Positions 41,596-50,563 of a DNA stretch of 64,000 bases are shown here, piece by piece. This DNA is from Burkholderia sp. Bp9142 (GTDB lineage Bacteria; Pseudomonadota; Gammaproteobacteria; Burkholderiales; Burkholderiaceae). Where the stretch lies: contig NZ_QTPP01000030.1 in NCBI RefSeq assembly GCF_003853415.1, positions 1 to 64,000 on the forward strand, written 5' to 3'. Each line of letters opens with the position of its first letter. Positions within the stretch are counted from its first letter, which is position 1. The translations under genes were made by a program, and so were the position numbers. The notes below the pieces were generated by a model that worked only from the letters and a program-made list of their open reading frames with translations, did no database searches and had not been told where the DNA came from.

Positions 41596-42530
41596 TCGAC
41601 CGCACGAAGCTGATCCGCGGCGCGCGCGCCGCGCTGCTCGGCGCGGCCTGGCTGCCCGCGCTCGCCTGCGCGGCCGCGCCGCAGGACGCGCCGGCCGCCG
41701 CTTCCGCACCCGCGGCGGCGACCCTGCCCGCCGCGGCGGCGAAGCCGTTCATGCCGCCCGCCGAATCCGCGATACCGGCCGACGACTTCGGCAAGACCGT
41801 GAAGCTCGGCGAGCAGATCTTCCTGCACACGCCCGCGTACGCGGGCAAGTACGTCGGCAACAAGCTGACCTGCGCGAGCTGCCACCTCGACGCGGGCCGC
41901 CGGCCCGATTCGGGCCCGATGTGGGCCGCGTACCTGCTGTACCCGGCCTACCGCATCAAGAATGGCCACGTGAACACGTTCGCCGAGCGCCTGCAGGGGT
42001 GCTTCAGATACAGCATGAACGGCAAGGCGCCGCCGGCCGGCGACCCGATCCTCGTTGCGCTCGAAACCTATTCGTACTGGCTCGCGAAGGGCGCGCCGGT
42101 CGGCATGAAGCTGCCCGGCCAGGGTTTCCCGAAACTGCCGCCGCCCGCGCAGAAGGCCGACTACGCGCGCGGCGCCGCCGTCTATACGCAGCACTGCGCG
42201 CTGTGTCACGGCGCGGACGGCCAGGGACAGTCGAGCGGCGGCAAGCCGGTCTTTCCGGCGCTGTGGGGCGCGCGCTCGTTCAACTGGGGCGCGGGGATGG
42301 GCGACATCCGCAACGCGGCCGGCTTCGTGAAGGCCAACATGCCGCTCGGGCTCGGCGGCACGCTGACCGATCAGGAAGCGTGGGACGTCGCGACCTTCAT
42401 GGACAGCCACGAGCGTCCGCAAGACCCGCGCTTCACCGGCTCGGTGCAGGACACGCGCGCGAAATTCCACGATTCGCCCGACTCGATGTACGGGCGCGAG
42501 GTGAACGGCCGCGTGCTCGGCGCGCCATGA
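41592..42530 (+). CDS. tsdA: TsdA-like diheme thiosulfate dehydrogenase
   Basis: 312 residues; ATG at 41592 overlaps the TsdB stop. Signal peptide plus an Ala/Pro-rich lead to about 60. Heme sites CASCH (94-98) and CALCH (202-206). Between them lies RLQGCFRYSMNGKAPP with Cys137, at the place of the unusual Cys heme ligand of TsdA, followed by LETYSYWLAKGAPVG. TsdA joins two thiosulfates into tetrathionate and can also reduce tetrathionate. The motif set is specific enough for the family; the direction of the reaction and the true substrate need assay. Confidence 0.84.
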   Translation: MIDRTKLIRGARAALLGAAWLPALACAAAPQDAPAAASAPAAATLPAAAAKPFMPPAESAIPADDFGKTVKLGEQIFLHTPAYAGKYVGNKLTCASCHLDAGRRPDSGPMWAAYLLYPAYRIKNGHVNTFAERLQGCFRYSMNGKAPPAGDPILVALETYSYWLAKGAPVGMKLPGQGFPKLPPPAQKADYARGAAVYTQHCALCHGADGQGQSSGGKPVFPALWGARSFNWGAGMGDIRNAAGFVKANMPLGLGGTLTDQEAWDVATFMDSHERPQDPRFTGSVQDTRAKFHDSPDSMYGREVNGRVLGAP

Positions 42531-42557
42531 CGCCCGTTCGGCACACGGCCCGCGTGA

Positions 42558-44480
42558 TCACGGATGCCAGCGATACACGACGAGGCTCGACCCGTTGTAG
42601 TTGTCCTTCGTGATCACGTATTCGCCACTCGAGCGCAGGTACGCACGGATGCCGTACATCGAGTCGACGTCGTTGCCCACGTCCATCGCCGCCGTGTTGG
42701 AGTTCGTCAGCGTGGTGACGAGATTGCCGGTGTTCAGGTCGAACACGTCGACGTTCGGCACCGTGTGCACGTAGCCGACGAACAGGTAGTGGCCGGCCGC
42801 CGCCATCGATTTCGGGTTCGCGCTCGTCAGGTTGATCGCCACGTTCGGCGTGCTCGTGTTGCCCGCCTTCCAGCCGCGATAGACCTCGATGTGCCCGTTC
42901 ATCGCGGTCCAGTCCCAGCTGCCGGAGATGCCCTGCGCGAGGATCATCGTGTCGCTGTCGGCCTGGTAGATGATCCGCGTGAGCGGCAGCGCGGTGCGCG
43001 GGATCGGGATCTGCGTCGGCTTGCCCCATGTCGGCTTGCCGGTCGCGTCGAAACCCGTCATCGGATAGTGCGAGATGTTGTTGGTGCGATCGAGCCCGGC
43101 CCATACGTCGCCGTGGTCGTCGAGCGCGAAACCGGCCGTCACCTGCAGGTTCGTGTTGAACGGCTTGCCGGGGATCGAGCCGTCCGGAATCGCGATATAG
43201 CCGCTCGCGCTGTTGAAGTGATAGATGTTGTAGTTGCCCGGGTTCTGCCCGGTCGCGACGAGCATCCGGGTGCCGTTCACCAGCGCGAGCTGACCGAAAT
43301 GCTGGCCGCGCTGGTAGTCGTTCATGTTGAGGCGCGGGTCCTTCGGGTAGGTGAACGGATCGATCGTGTTCGCGACGAACGTGCCGCCCGCCGTGCCGGT
43401 ATACACGTTGTTGCCGCTGTAGAAGAACGCACCGTCGGTCGCCGGGTCGGGCGCGGCAGCCGCCTCGAAGTTCAGCGCCTGCAGCTTCCATTGCAGCACG
43501 CCCGTCGGGCCGTACGAATGGAGGTCGGTGCTGCCGTTACGCCCGAGATCCCAGCCGCCGCCCCACGCGTTGTTGAGCACGTACAGGTTGCCGGCCGCGT
43601 CCTTGCCGATGCCCGCGACGCGCGTGAAGCGCTTGTCGCCGACCTGCCCCTTGATGCCCGACGTCGTGTCGAGATAGCCGCCCTGCACGCCGAACGTGCC
43701 GATCTGCGCGGGCTGGCCGGCAAGCGCGTAGACCTTGATGTTCATGTCGGGGCCTTCGTCGCCCACCAGCAACTGCCCGCGCGGCGCATCGAAATACAGC
43801 GACGCCGGCCGCGCGCGGGCCGCCATCTGGATCGTGTTCATCGCCGTGCCGGTCGGGCTGAACTGCGCGACGAGGCCCGCGCTCTTGCGCGCGACCCACA
43901 GGTTGCCGCCCGCGTCGAGCGCCAGCGCGCCGGGCCCCGATACGCCGATGTCGCGCTGCCACACGCCGTCCGTCGTGTAGACGCGCACGCGGTTGCCGTA
44001 GAAGTCGCTCACGTACAGCAGGTTGCCGGTCGTCGCGAGGCCCGTGATCACGTCCGCGTACTGGATGCCCGTCCACGTGCTGACCGGAATGCGCAAGTCG
44101 CGCTGGTTCGTGCTGCGGTTGTAGCGGCCGACCGAGCCGCTGCCGAACGTGCGGTTGTAGCCGAGCGCGACGAACAGCGAGTTCGCGTTGCCGGTGATCG
44201 CGCCGCCATGGAATTCGTCATGGATGCCGATCGTGCCGAGCGTCTGCCCGTTCTGGTAGATCGCGACGCCGCCCGCGTTCTCGTCCCAGCGCGATGCCGT
44301 ATAGATCACGCCCTCGGGCGCGACCCACAGCGAGCGTGCGCCGTTGCCGACATGCGCGGCCAGTGTGCCGAACGTGTTCGCGAGCCAGTCCGTCGTGTAT
44401 TGCGCCTGGGCGTGACTGACCGGCGCCAGCATCGCCATGCACAACCCAAGCAATGCCGCGCGAATTTGTTTCGATACCAT
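42558..44480 (-). CDS. Secreted beta-propeller (NHL/SMP-30-like) protein
   Basis: 640 residues from ATG at 44480, GGGAGC upstream. Signal peptide AALLGLCMAMLAPVSHA. The rest is repetitive beta structure with NHL-like units: GLATTGNLLYVSDFYGNRVRVYTTDG, GPGALALDAGGNLWVARKS, VAGIGKDAAGNLYVLNNAWGG, TAGFALDDHGDVWAGLDRTN and AAAGHYLFVGYVH. There is room for one or two propellers. No catalytic motif is recognised. It converges on tsdA with a 27-base gap and sits alone. Probable periplasmic or surface role, possibly binding; not known. Confidence 0.65.
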   Translation of the reverse strand: MVSKQIRAALLGLCMAMLAPVSHAQAQYTTDWLANTFGTLAAHVGNGARSLWVAPEGVIYTASRWDENAGGVAIYQNGQTLGTIGIHDEFHGGAITGNANSLFVALGYNRTFGSGSVGRYNRSTNQRDLRIPVSTWTGIQYADVITGLATTGNLLYVSDFYGNRVRVYTTDGVWQRDIGVSGPGALALDAGGNLWVARKSAGLVAQFSPTGTAMNTIQMAARARPASLYFDAPRGQLLVGDEGPDMNIKVYALAGQPAQIGTFGVQGGYLDTTSGIKGQVGDKRFTRVAGIGKDAAGNLYVLNNAWGGGWDLGRNGSTDLHSYGPTGVLQWKLQALNFEAAAAPDPATDGAFFYSGNNVYTGTAGGTFVANTIDPFTYPKDPRLNMNDYQRGQHFGQLALVNGTRMLVATGQNPGNYNIYHFNSASGYIAIPDGSIPGKPFNTNLQVTAGFALDDHGDVWAGLDRTNNISHYPMTGFDATGKPTWGKPTQIPIPRTALPLTRIIYQADSDTMILAQGISGSWDWTAMNGHIEVYRGWKAGNTSTPNVAINLTSANPKSMAAAGHYLFVGYVHTVPNVDVFDLNTGNLVTTLTNSNTAAMDVGNDVDSMYGIRAYLRSSGEYVITKDNYNGSSLVVYRWHP

Positions 44481-45061
44481 GAATGATGCTCCCGGACGAT
44501 CGTTTCTCGACACTCTAATTCGCCGCATATGAAATATCGGTGATTTTTGAAAAAAACCGTTCATTTCCACTGCGAACTACTCGTTACGTTCTTTTACCGC
44601 GCAACGCTGGTCGACCAACGATGAGGCATGCCGGGACCGGCACCGTACCTCCCCGTCCGGCAGCGCTGTTGCGATTCGTCATCGCCGGCATTTTGTTCCG
44701 AATCCCCCGATGCAGACGCGTCATTTTTTCTGATGCGCCCGCATTGAATATTCATTGCCGGAAAATCGTATCGATGATTACAAATCGAAATTGAAATGAA
44801 AGAGAAAAAATATTATCCGGTGCATGCTGCATTGCGCGATCGAGCGTGCGGGATGCATGCCGCATTGCCGGGAAAATCGTGAACAAGCGAAGTAAGGCGT
44901 GCGTGGCGGAACGCCGTTGCCGCTGAAGATGGAGACAGGGAGAAGATGCGCCGCGCGCGCGGTCTCCTGCGTCTCCTGGAAAAAGGTCGCGACAGCATGG
45001 GCGGCGAGCCGTGCGACCGGCGGCCCGCATCGCGCGCGGGCGGCCGGTCACGCGCGTGACG
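44481..45061. other. 581-base gap with AT-rich promoter side
   Basis: Bases 44481-44890 are AT-richer than the surroundings and should hold the promoter of the beta-propeller gene. 44980-45018 is a terminator for the porin. GTCACGCGCGTGAC (45047-45060) is a perfect 14-base palindrome just past the porin stop. No gene is supported. Confidence 0.5.
44980..45018 (-). terminator. Terminator of the porin gene at 45062
   Basis: On the minus strand GGTCGC (45018-45013) pairs with GCGACC (44990-44985) and is followed at once by TTTTT (44984-44980). The loop is long (22 bases) but can fold internally. It lies 44 bases beyond the porin stop. Confidence 0.5.
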
Positions 45062-46255
45062 TCAGAACTTCTGGCGCAGCCCGAGACTCACGATCGCCTG
45101 CGAACGCGAGTCGGACGAGTGGCCGTTCGCCTTGTCCGACACCGACGCGGTCGCGGCCACCGGCCGGCCGAGCGCGTCGAGCGTCGTGCCGGACGCATGC
45201 TGGTACGCGCCGAGCAGGTACACGCTGGTGCGCTTCGACAGGTCGTAGACCGCGCCGAGCGTGACGTTGTGGTACTGCGCACGGTTGTCGATGCCGTCGA
45301 CGTCGCTGCCGCGCGTATAGCTGTAGCCGGCGAACAGCTGCGTCTGCGGCTGCACGTTCCAGCGCGTGAACACGCCCGCGACGTTGAAGGTCGCATGGCC
45401 GCTGAACAGCGACTGCGCACCGCTGCGGTACTGCACGTTGCTGTAGTTCACGCCGACCACGGCCGGGCCGAAGTCGTACGTCGCGCCGGTCGCGATGACC
45501 TGCTGCGACTGCGCGCTCGCATAGCCCTCGTTGATCGACGAGTTGAACAGGCCATCGTCGGTGCTCCGCCACTTGCCCGTAGTCGGGTCGGTCGCGCCCG
45601 TCTTGCTGTTGTCCGAGCGTTCGAAGCCGACGCCCACGCGCAGCGGCCCCGCCGCGTACGCCGCGCCGACGCTCCACGTGTTGCGCTGCTTCATGCTGCC
45701 CGGCTGGCCGCCGAAGCCGTACAGCGCGCCGAACGTGAAGCCCGAGTAGTTCGCGCTCGTGTACTTGATCGAGCTGTCGACGCGCGCGGTCTGGTCGAGA
45801 TCGTCGATGTCGCCCGGATGCGCGCCGAAGCCGCCGATGAACGACGACGGGCCGACCGGGCTCACGAAGTCGTCGAGCGACGTGTACTGGCGGCCGAGCG
45901 TGACCGTGCCATAGCGGTCGCTGCCGACACCGACGAACGCCTGGCGGCCGAACTGGCGGCCGCCCTGGCCCGACGTGCCGTTGGTGATGTCGAAGCCGTT
46001 CTCGAGCACGAACAGCGCGCGCATCCCGCCGCCGAGATCCTCGGAACCCTTGATGCCCCAGCGGCTGCCGGACAGGTTGCCGGTGGTCAGGCCGACATCC
46101 GAATGCCCGGTGTAGGCGCCCGGCGAGCCGACCCGTTCGTTGCTGCGATAGGTCACGCCCGCGTCGACGATGCCGTACAGCGTGACGGAGCCTTGCGCGG
46201 AGGCGATGCCCGCGAGCGAGAGCAGCAGCGGTGCTGCGATCAGTTGCTTGTTCAT
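45062..46255 (-). CDS. General porin, Burkholderia type, stand-alone
   Basis: 397 residues from ATG at 46255. Signal peptide MNKQLIAAPLLLSLAGIASA, then QGSVTLYGIVDAGVTYRSNE, RWGIKGSEDLGGGMRALFVLENGF, GRQFGRQAFVGV, TLGRQYTSLDDFVSPVG, and a final strand VSLGLRQKF with terminal Phe. This is the standard Gram-negative porin of the genus: outer membrane, trimeric, 16 strands. It is divergent from the LysE-type exporter gene across 315 bases. No regulator adjoins it. Confidence 0.93.
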   Translation of the reverse strand: MNKQLIAAPLLLSLAGIASAQGSVTLYGIVDAGVTYRSNERVGSPGAYTGHSDVGLTTGNLSGSRWGIKGSEDLGGGMRALFVLENGFDITNGTSGQGGRQFGRQAFVGVGSDRYGTVTLGRQYTSLDDFVSPVGPSSFIGGFGAHPGDIDDLDQTARVDSSIKYTSANYSGFTFGALYGFGGQPGSMKQRNTWSVGAAYAAGPLRVGVGFERSDNSKTGATDPTTGKWRSTDDGLFNSSINEGYASAQSQQVIATGATYDFGPAVVGVNYSNVQYRSGAQSLFSGHATFNVAGVFTRWNVQPQTQLFAGYSYTRGSDVDGIDNRAQYHNVTLGAVYDLSKRTSVYLLGAYQHASGTTLDALGRPVAATASVSDKANGHSSDSRSQAIVSLGLRQKF

Positions 46256-46570
46256 GGTTTTAGCGTCTCCGGGCGTGAACCCGTTGTTCTATGCGAGTAG
46301 CGCGTGCGCTCGGCGAGATCCGCCGGCATGCGAGGCCGGCGGCGTCCGCACGCGGGAATGCGCGCATGCGACAAGGCGCGCGCGACGTCGCGGCGGGCAA
46401 GCCCGCTGCGGCCCGCCATGGTAGTTGGAACCGGTTCCTGTCGATAGCGCAATAATGAAAACAGCTTCTTGCCAATATCGAGATAATGGGTCGCGCAGCG
46501 AACGTCCCTGTACAGCGCGGGGACGCGCACTCGATAATCGAGCGCGCACCTGCTACCGGGAGCCTCCGTC
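46256..46570. other. 315-base divergent promoter region
   Basis: Lies between porin and LysE-type exporter. It has a perfect palindrome GGAACCGGTTCC at 46427 and a GC hairpin GCGGGC-AA-GCCCGC at 46394-46407. No gene is supported. Confidence 0.5.
46427..46438. promoter_or_regulatory. Perfect 12-base palindrome GGAACCGGTTCC
   Basis: A twofold-symmetric site in the porin/LysE divergent region, about 172 bases from the porin start and 133 from the exporter start. It resembles LacI-type half-sites, but no such regulator is nearby. Confidence 0.4.
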
Positions 46571-47203
46571 ATGCATGAAACGACCCTGCTGATCTTCGCC
46601 GCCGTCGCGTTCGTCGGAATCGCGACGCCCGGCCCGACCGTGCTGCTCGCGCTGACCAACGGCTCGCGCTACGGCGTGCGCCGCGCGGCCTACGGCTTCG
46701 CCGGCGCGATGCTGTCCGACTTCGTGCTGATCGTCGCGGTCGCGCTCGGCCTCGGCGCGCTGCTGATGGCGTCGGCGTTCTGGTTCTCGGTGGTGAAATG
46801 GCTCGGCGCCGCCTATCTCGCGTACGTCGGCATCCGGCTGCTCGCGTCGAAGGGCTCGCTCGACGTCGCCGCCGCGCACGGCGGCGCGACGCCCGAACGC
46901 AACGCGTCGATCTTCGCGAAAAGCTTCCTGACCGCGGTGACGAATCCGAAGGGCTATCTGTTCTTCTCCGCGTTCCTGCCGCAGTTCCTCGATCCGTCCG
47001 CGCCGCTCGCGCCGCAGTACGTCGCGCTCGCAGTCACGTTCGCGTTGCTCGACGGCGCGGTGATGTTCGGCTACGCGCTGCTCGGCGCACGCGCGGTGCG
47101 GCTGCTGAAGCGCTCGGGCGCCCTGTGGCTCGAACGCACGTGCGGCGCGATGCTGCTCGCGCTGGCCGGGTCGCTTGCGCTGTACCGGCGTCATGCCGCG
47201 TAG
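46571..47203 (+). CDS. LysE/RhtB-family amino acid exporter
   Basis: 210 residues from ATG at 46571 with GGGAG upstream. Six hydrophobic segments: TLLIFAAVAFVGIATPGPTVLLALTNGSRYG is the family start with the TPGP signature, then FAGAMLSDFVLIVAVALG, WFSVVKWLGAAYLAYVGIRLL, KSFLTAVTNPKGYLFFSAFLPQF and two C-terminal helices. It exports amino acids or related metabolites across the inner membrane. Length is normal. An inverted repeat (ATGCCGC-GTA-GCGGCAT) spans the stop. Substrate unknown. Confidence 0.9.
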   Translation: MHETTLLIFAAVAFVGIATPGPTVLLALTNGSRYGVRRAAYGFAGAMLSDFVLIVAVALGLGALLMASAFWFSVVKWLGAAYLAYVGIRLLASKGSLDVAAAHGGATPERNASIFAKSFLTAVTNPKGYLFFSAFLPQFLDPSAPLAPQYVALAVTFALLDGAVMFGYALLGARAVRLLKRSGALWLERTCGAMLLALAGSLALYRRHAA

Positions 47204-47390
47204 CGGCATCGGCATGCGCGCCGCATCGTTCGCAACGCGTGCGCGATGAGAATCGGCGCGCCGCCCCGCTCCGGCTTTCCCGGCCTGTCGCTCCGGCAGC
47301 TCGACCGCACGGACCTCTCGCCGTCGACGCGATTGGACGCGCCACGCCGAATTGGCGACAATCGCCGTTCCCCGCATCGACTGCCTCGCC

Positions 47391-48125
47391 ATGAAAATCG
47401 CCGCGCTGTCCGACATCCACGGCAATCTCGCCGCGCTCGACGCGGTGCTCGACGACGTACGCCGCCGCGGCGCCGACCTGATCGTCAACCTCGGCGACAT
47501 CGTATCGGGCGCGCTCCATCCGGCCGAAACGGCCGACCGCCTGATCGCGTTCGACCTGCCGACCATCAAGGGCAATCACGAACGGCAACTGCTGACCGGC
47601 GATCGCGACACGATGCGGCTGTCCGATCGCTGGGCGCACGACACGCTGCGCGACGACCATCGCGCGTGGATCGCCGCATTGCCCGAACGCCTGACGCTCG
47701 GCGACGACGTGCTGATGGTGCACGGCACGCCCGCCAGCGACCTCGCCTATTTCCTCGAAACGGTGACGCCCGACGGCTGCCGCGCGGCGACGCCCGATGA
47801 AATCGCGCGGCGCGCGGGCGACGCGCCGACCTCGCTGATCCTGTGCGGCCACACGCATGTGCCGCGCATCGCGAAGCTCGACGACGGCCGTCTGATCGTC
47901 AACCCGGGCAGCGTCGGCCTGCAGGCGTACACGGACGATCAACCGCATCCGCACCGGATCGAAACGGGCTCGCCGCATGCGCGCTACGCGATGGTGTCGC
48001 GCACGCCGGCCGGCTGGCACGCCGAATTCCACGCGGTCGAATACGACTGGCACACGGCCGCCGCCACCGCAGCCGCGCGCGGCCGCGACGACTGGAGCGT
48101 CGCGCTGCGCACCGGCCGGTGCTGA
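47391..48125 (+). CDS. Metallophosphoesterase (YfcE/MJ0936-like)
   Basis: 244 residues from ATG at 47391. Calcineurin-like fold with all metal motifs: ALSDIHGNLAAL (DxH), NLGDIVSGALHP (GDxx), IKGNHERQLL (GNHE), MVHGTP and LILCGHTHVPRI (GHTH), ending IVNPGSVGLQAY. Members hydrolyse phosphodiesters or nucleotides with two divalent metals. Soluble and cytoplasmic. It stands alone between the exporter and the two-component genes; the natural substrate cannot be read from sequence. Confidence 0.9.
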   Translation: MKIAALSDIHGNLAALDAVLDDVRRRGADLIVNLGDIVSGALHPAETADRLIAFDLPTIKGNHERQLLTGDRDTMRLSDRWAHDTLRDDHRAWIAALPERLTLGDDVLMVHGTPASDLAYFLETVTPDGCRAATPDEIARRAGDAPTSLILCGHTHVPRIAKLDDGRLIVNPGSVGLQAYTDDQPHPHRIETGSPHARYAMVSRTPAGWHAEFHAVEYDWHTAAATAAARGRDDWSVALRTGRC

Positions 48126-48275
48126 CGCATCGCCGCCGCCTGCCGCTCACCCTGCTACGTTCACCGGACAACCGTTTCGCCATCGACGCGCATGTGCAGC
48201 GCGACGGATGCCGCCCGTTTCGACTCGACGTCCGCGACACCCGTGACGTCTCCGCACGCGGCGTCGCATCACGCA

Positions 48276-49598
48276 TCACGCGGCATTCGCCAGCGTCAGC
48301 CGCGCTTCGAGCCCGCCGCCATCCGGCCGGTTGCGCAACGTGAGCGTGCCGCCCATCGCGAGCGCAAGCTGCCGCGCGATCGCGAGGCCGAGCCCCGTGC
48401 CGCCCGTCTCGCGATTGCGCGACGTCTCCACGCGCCGGAACGGTTCGAACACCGCGTCGAGCTGATCGTCCGGAATACCGGGCCCGCGATCGAGCACCGC
48501 AATGACCGCGCCGCCGCCCGGCGCCGCCTGCACGGCGATCTCGGCCGCGCCGGCGAACTTCAGCGCGTTGTCGACGAGGTTGCCGACGATCCGGCGCAGC
48601 GCCTTCGGCCGCGTGACGAGCGCGAGCGGCCCGCCGCCGTGCAGCGCGACGTCCTGCCCCGCATCCGTGTAATCGCACACGATGCTGTCGAGCAGCGCAT
48701 CGAGATCGATGCGGCGCGCGGCCTCTTCCGTGCCGTGCAGCGTGCGCGCATACGCGACGCCCTCCTTCACCAGATGCTCCATCTCGAGCAGGTCCTGGCG
48801 CAGCTTCGCGCCCTGCACGTCGTCGTCCATCGTGTCGACGCGCAGCCGCATCCGCGTGATCGGCGTCTGCAGGTCGTGCGAAATCGACGCGAGGATCTGC
48901 ATGCGTTCGGCCATGTACTGCGCGATGCGGTCCTGCATCGCGTTGAACGCCCGCGCGGCGCGCGCGACCTCGGATGGCCCGTCCTCGTTCAGGCGCTCGC
49001 CCTTCAGGTCGGGGCCGAGCGCGTCGGCCGCCTGCGCGAGCTGGTTCAGTGGCCGCGTCGCGAGCCGCACCGCGAGCCAGCAGCATGCGGCCAGCACCGC
49101 GAGCTGCAGCGCGAGGACGTAAGGCAGCCAGCCCGACAGCGGCACCGTCGACATCGGCTGGATGTCGATCGTCAGCGGCGAGCCGTCGGTCAGGCGCAGA
49201 TGCACCTGCAGATGCTCGCGATCGCCGGGGATCGCGTTCGCGGTCAGCGGGTAGTCGCCGCCGATGCCGTCCGAGATCGAGCGCTCGACGCGCGCGGACA
49301 GTCGCGCCTCGGCTGGCGTGCCCGTCTCGCCGGGGCCGAGGATGAACGCATAGCTGCGCCGTGCGAGACGCGGCAGCCACGCGGCGCGCTGGTCGGGCGG
49401 CAGGTGGTCGAGCAGCGCGACCGAGCTCGCGACCTCGCGCTCGATGTAGCCCATCATCAGGTTGGTGGTCGCCTGGTCGCGCTCGGTCATCGTGAGCCAG
49501 AACGACAGCGTCTGCGCGAGCGCGAGGCCCACGCACAGGATCAGCGCGAGCCGCGCGAACAGCGAGCGCGGCCAGTGCCACAGGGTGCGCGCGCTCAT
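48276..49598 (-). CDS. Sensor histidine kinase (EnvZ/RstB type)
   Basis: 440 residues from ATG at 49598, overlapping the stop of the response regulator gene by 4 bases. Two membrane helices (FARLALILCVGLALAQTLSFWL and WLPYVLALQLAVLAACCWLAV) frame a periplasmic sensor of about 120 residues. Then HAMP (RLATRPLNQLAQAADALG), phosphoacceptor SISHDLQTPITRMRL, N-box NLVDNALKFAG, and G boxes VLDRGPGIPDD and GGTGLGLAIARQL. It autophosphorylates on the H-box His and signals to the adjoining regulator. Signal unknown. Confidence 0.93.
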   Translation of the reverse strand: MSARTLWHWPRSLFARLALILCVGLALAQTLSFWLTMTERDQATTNLMMGYIEREVASSVALLDHLPPDQRAAWLPRLARRSYAFILGPGETGTPAEARLSARVERSISDGIGGDYPLTANAIPGDREHLQVHLRLTDGSPLTIDIQPMSTVPLSGWLPYVLALQLAVLAACCWLAVRLATRPLNQLAQAADALGPDLKGERLNEDGPSEVARAARAFNAMQDRIAQYMAERMQILASISHDLQTPITRMRLRVDTMDDDVQGAKLRQDLLEMEHLVKEGVAYARTLHGTEEAARRIDLDALLDSIVCDYTDAGQDVALHGGGPLALVTRPKALRRIVGNLVDNALKFAGAAEIAVQAAPGGGAVIAVLDRGPGIPDDQLDAVFEPFRRVETSRNRETGGTGLGLAIARQLALAMGGTLTLRNRPDGGGLEARLTLANAA

Positions 49599-50335
49599 GC
49601 GTCGCCTTCGACGGCAGTCACGGCCGACGAGAACACGTAGCCCTCGTTGCGCAGCGTCTTGATGTAGCGCGGCTCGCGCGCGCCGTCGCGCAGCCGCTGG
49701 CGCAGCCGGCTCACGAGCAGGTCGATCGACCGGTCGAACGGATCGGACTGGCGGCCCTGCGTGAGGTTGAGCAACTGGTCGCGCGTCAGCACGCGCTGCG
49801 GATTGTCGAGGAACACGCGCAGCAGCCGGTACTCGGCGCCGCTCAGCGCCACCAGCGTGCCCTCGGTGTCGAGCAGATGACGCCCCGTCGTGTCGAGCCG
49901 CCATTCGCCGAACGCGAGCATCGCGGCCGTCTCCGTCACCTGCATGCCGGGCGGCAGCATGCGCGCGCGGCGCAGCACCGAGCGGATCCGCGCGAGCAGC
50001 TCGCGCACCGCGAACGGCTTCGCGAGATAGTCGTCGGCGCCCATCTCGAGGCCGATGATGCGGTCGGTTTCCTCGCCGCGCGCGGTCAGCATCAGCACCG
50101 GCACCGTGCGGAACCTGCCGGCGCGCAGATCGCGGCACAGCGTGAGACCGTCCTCGCCGGGCAGCATCAGGTCCAGCACGATCAGGTCGGGCGCGCCGTC
50201 GTCGAGCACGTTGCGCATCTCGCGGCCGTTCGCGGCGAGCGACACGCGCATGCCGTTCTTCTCGAGGTAGTCCGCGATCAGTTCGCGGATCGCGCGATCG
50301 TCGTCGACGATCAGTACGTGGTCGATCTTGTCCAT
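49595..50335 (-). CDS. OmpR-family response regulator
   Basis: 246 residues from ATG at 50335. Receiver domain: VLIVDDDRAIREL, phosphorylation Asp55 in LIVLDLMLPGEDG, conserved MLTARGEETDRI and YLAKPFAVRELLARI. DNA-binding winged helix at about 140-235: LSGAEYRLLRVFLDNPQRVLTRDQLLNL, DRSIDLLVSRLRQRL, YIKTLRNEGYVF. It is the first gene of a two-gene operon with the kinase. Divergent from the thioredoxin-like gene, 228 bases away, which it might control. Confidence 0.94.
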   Translation of the reverse strand: MDKIDHVLIVDDDRAIRELIADYLEKNGMRVSLAANGREMRNVLDDGAPDLIVLDLMLPGEDGLTLCRDLRAGRFRTVPVLMLTARGEETDRIIGLEMGADDYLAKPFAVRELLARIRSVLRRARMLPPGMQVTETAAMLAFGEWRLDTTGRHLLDTEGTLVALSGAEYRLLRVFLDNPQRVLTRDQLLNLTQGRQSDPFDRSIDLLVSRLRQRLRDGAREPRYIKTLRNEGYVFSSAVTAVEGDA

Positions 50336-50563
50336 GAGTCGGTGTCGTTGTCGTGAGGTTCCGGCTGGCGATGTCCGCTTTTATACCGCACCGCGGTCAC
50401 GCGTTTGTATCCCAATGTATCGCGCCGCCGCGACGACATACAACATTGCACACGCACGGCTTGCCGGACACACCGCAGATACGTCGGCGCGGCCCAATGA
50501 GGGCTGTCGAAACCTGTCCGGCCCACACGCTCGCGCGGCGGCCGGCCGAACCGGAGAATCGCC

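Noticed and set aside
45047..45060. 14-base palindrome GTCACGCGCGTGAC as an operator
   Set aside because: It lies just past a stop codon and not in a promoter; it may be chance in GC-rich DNA.
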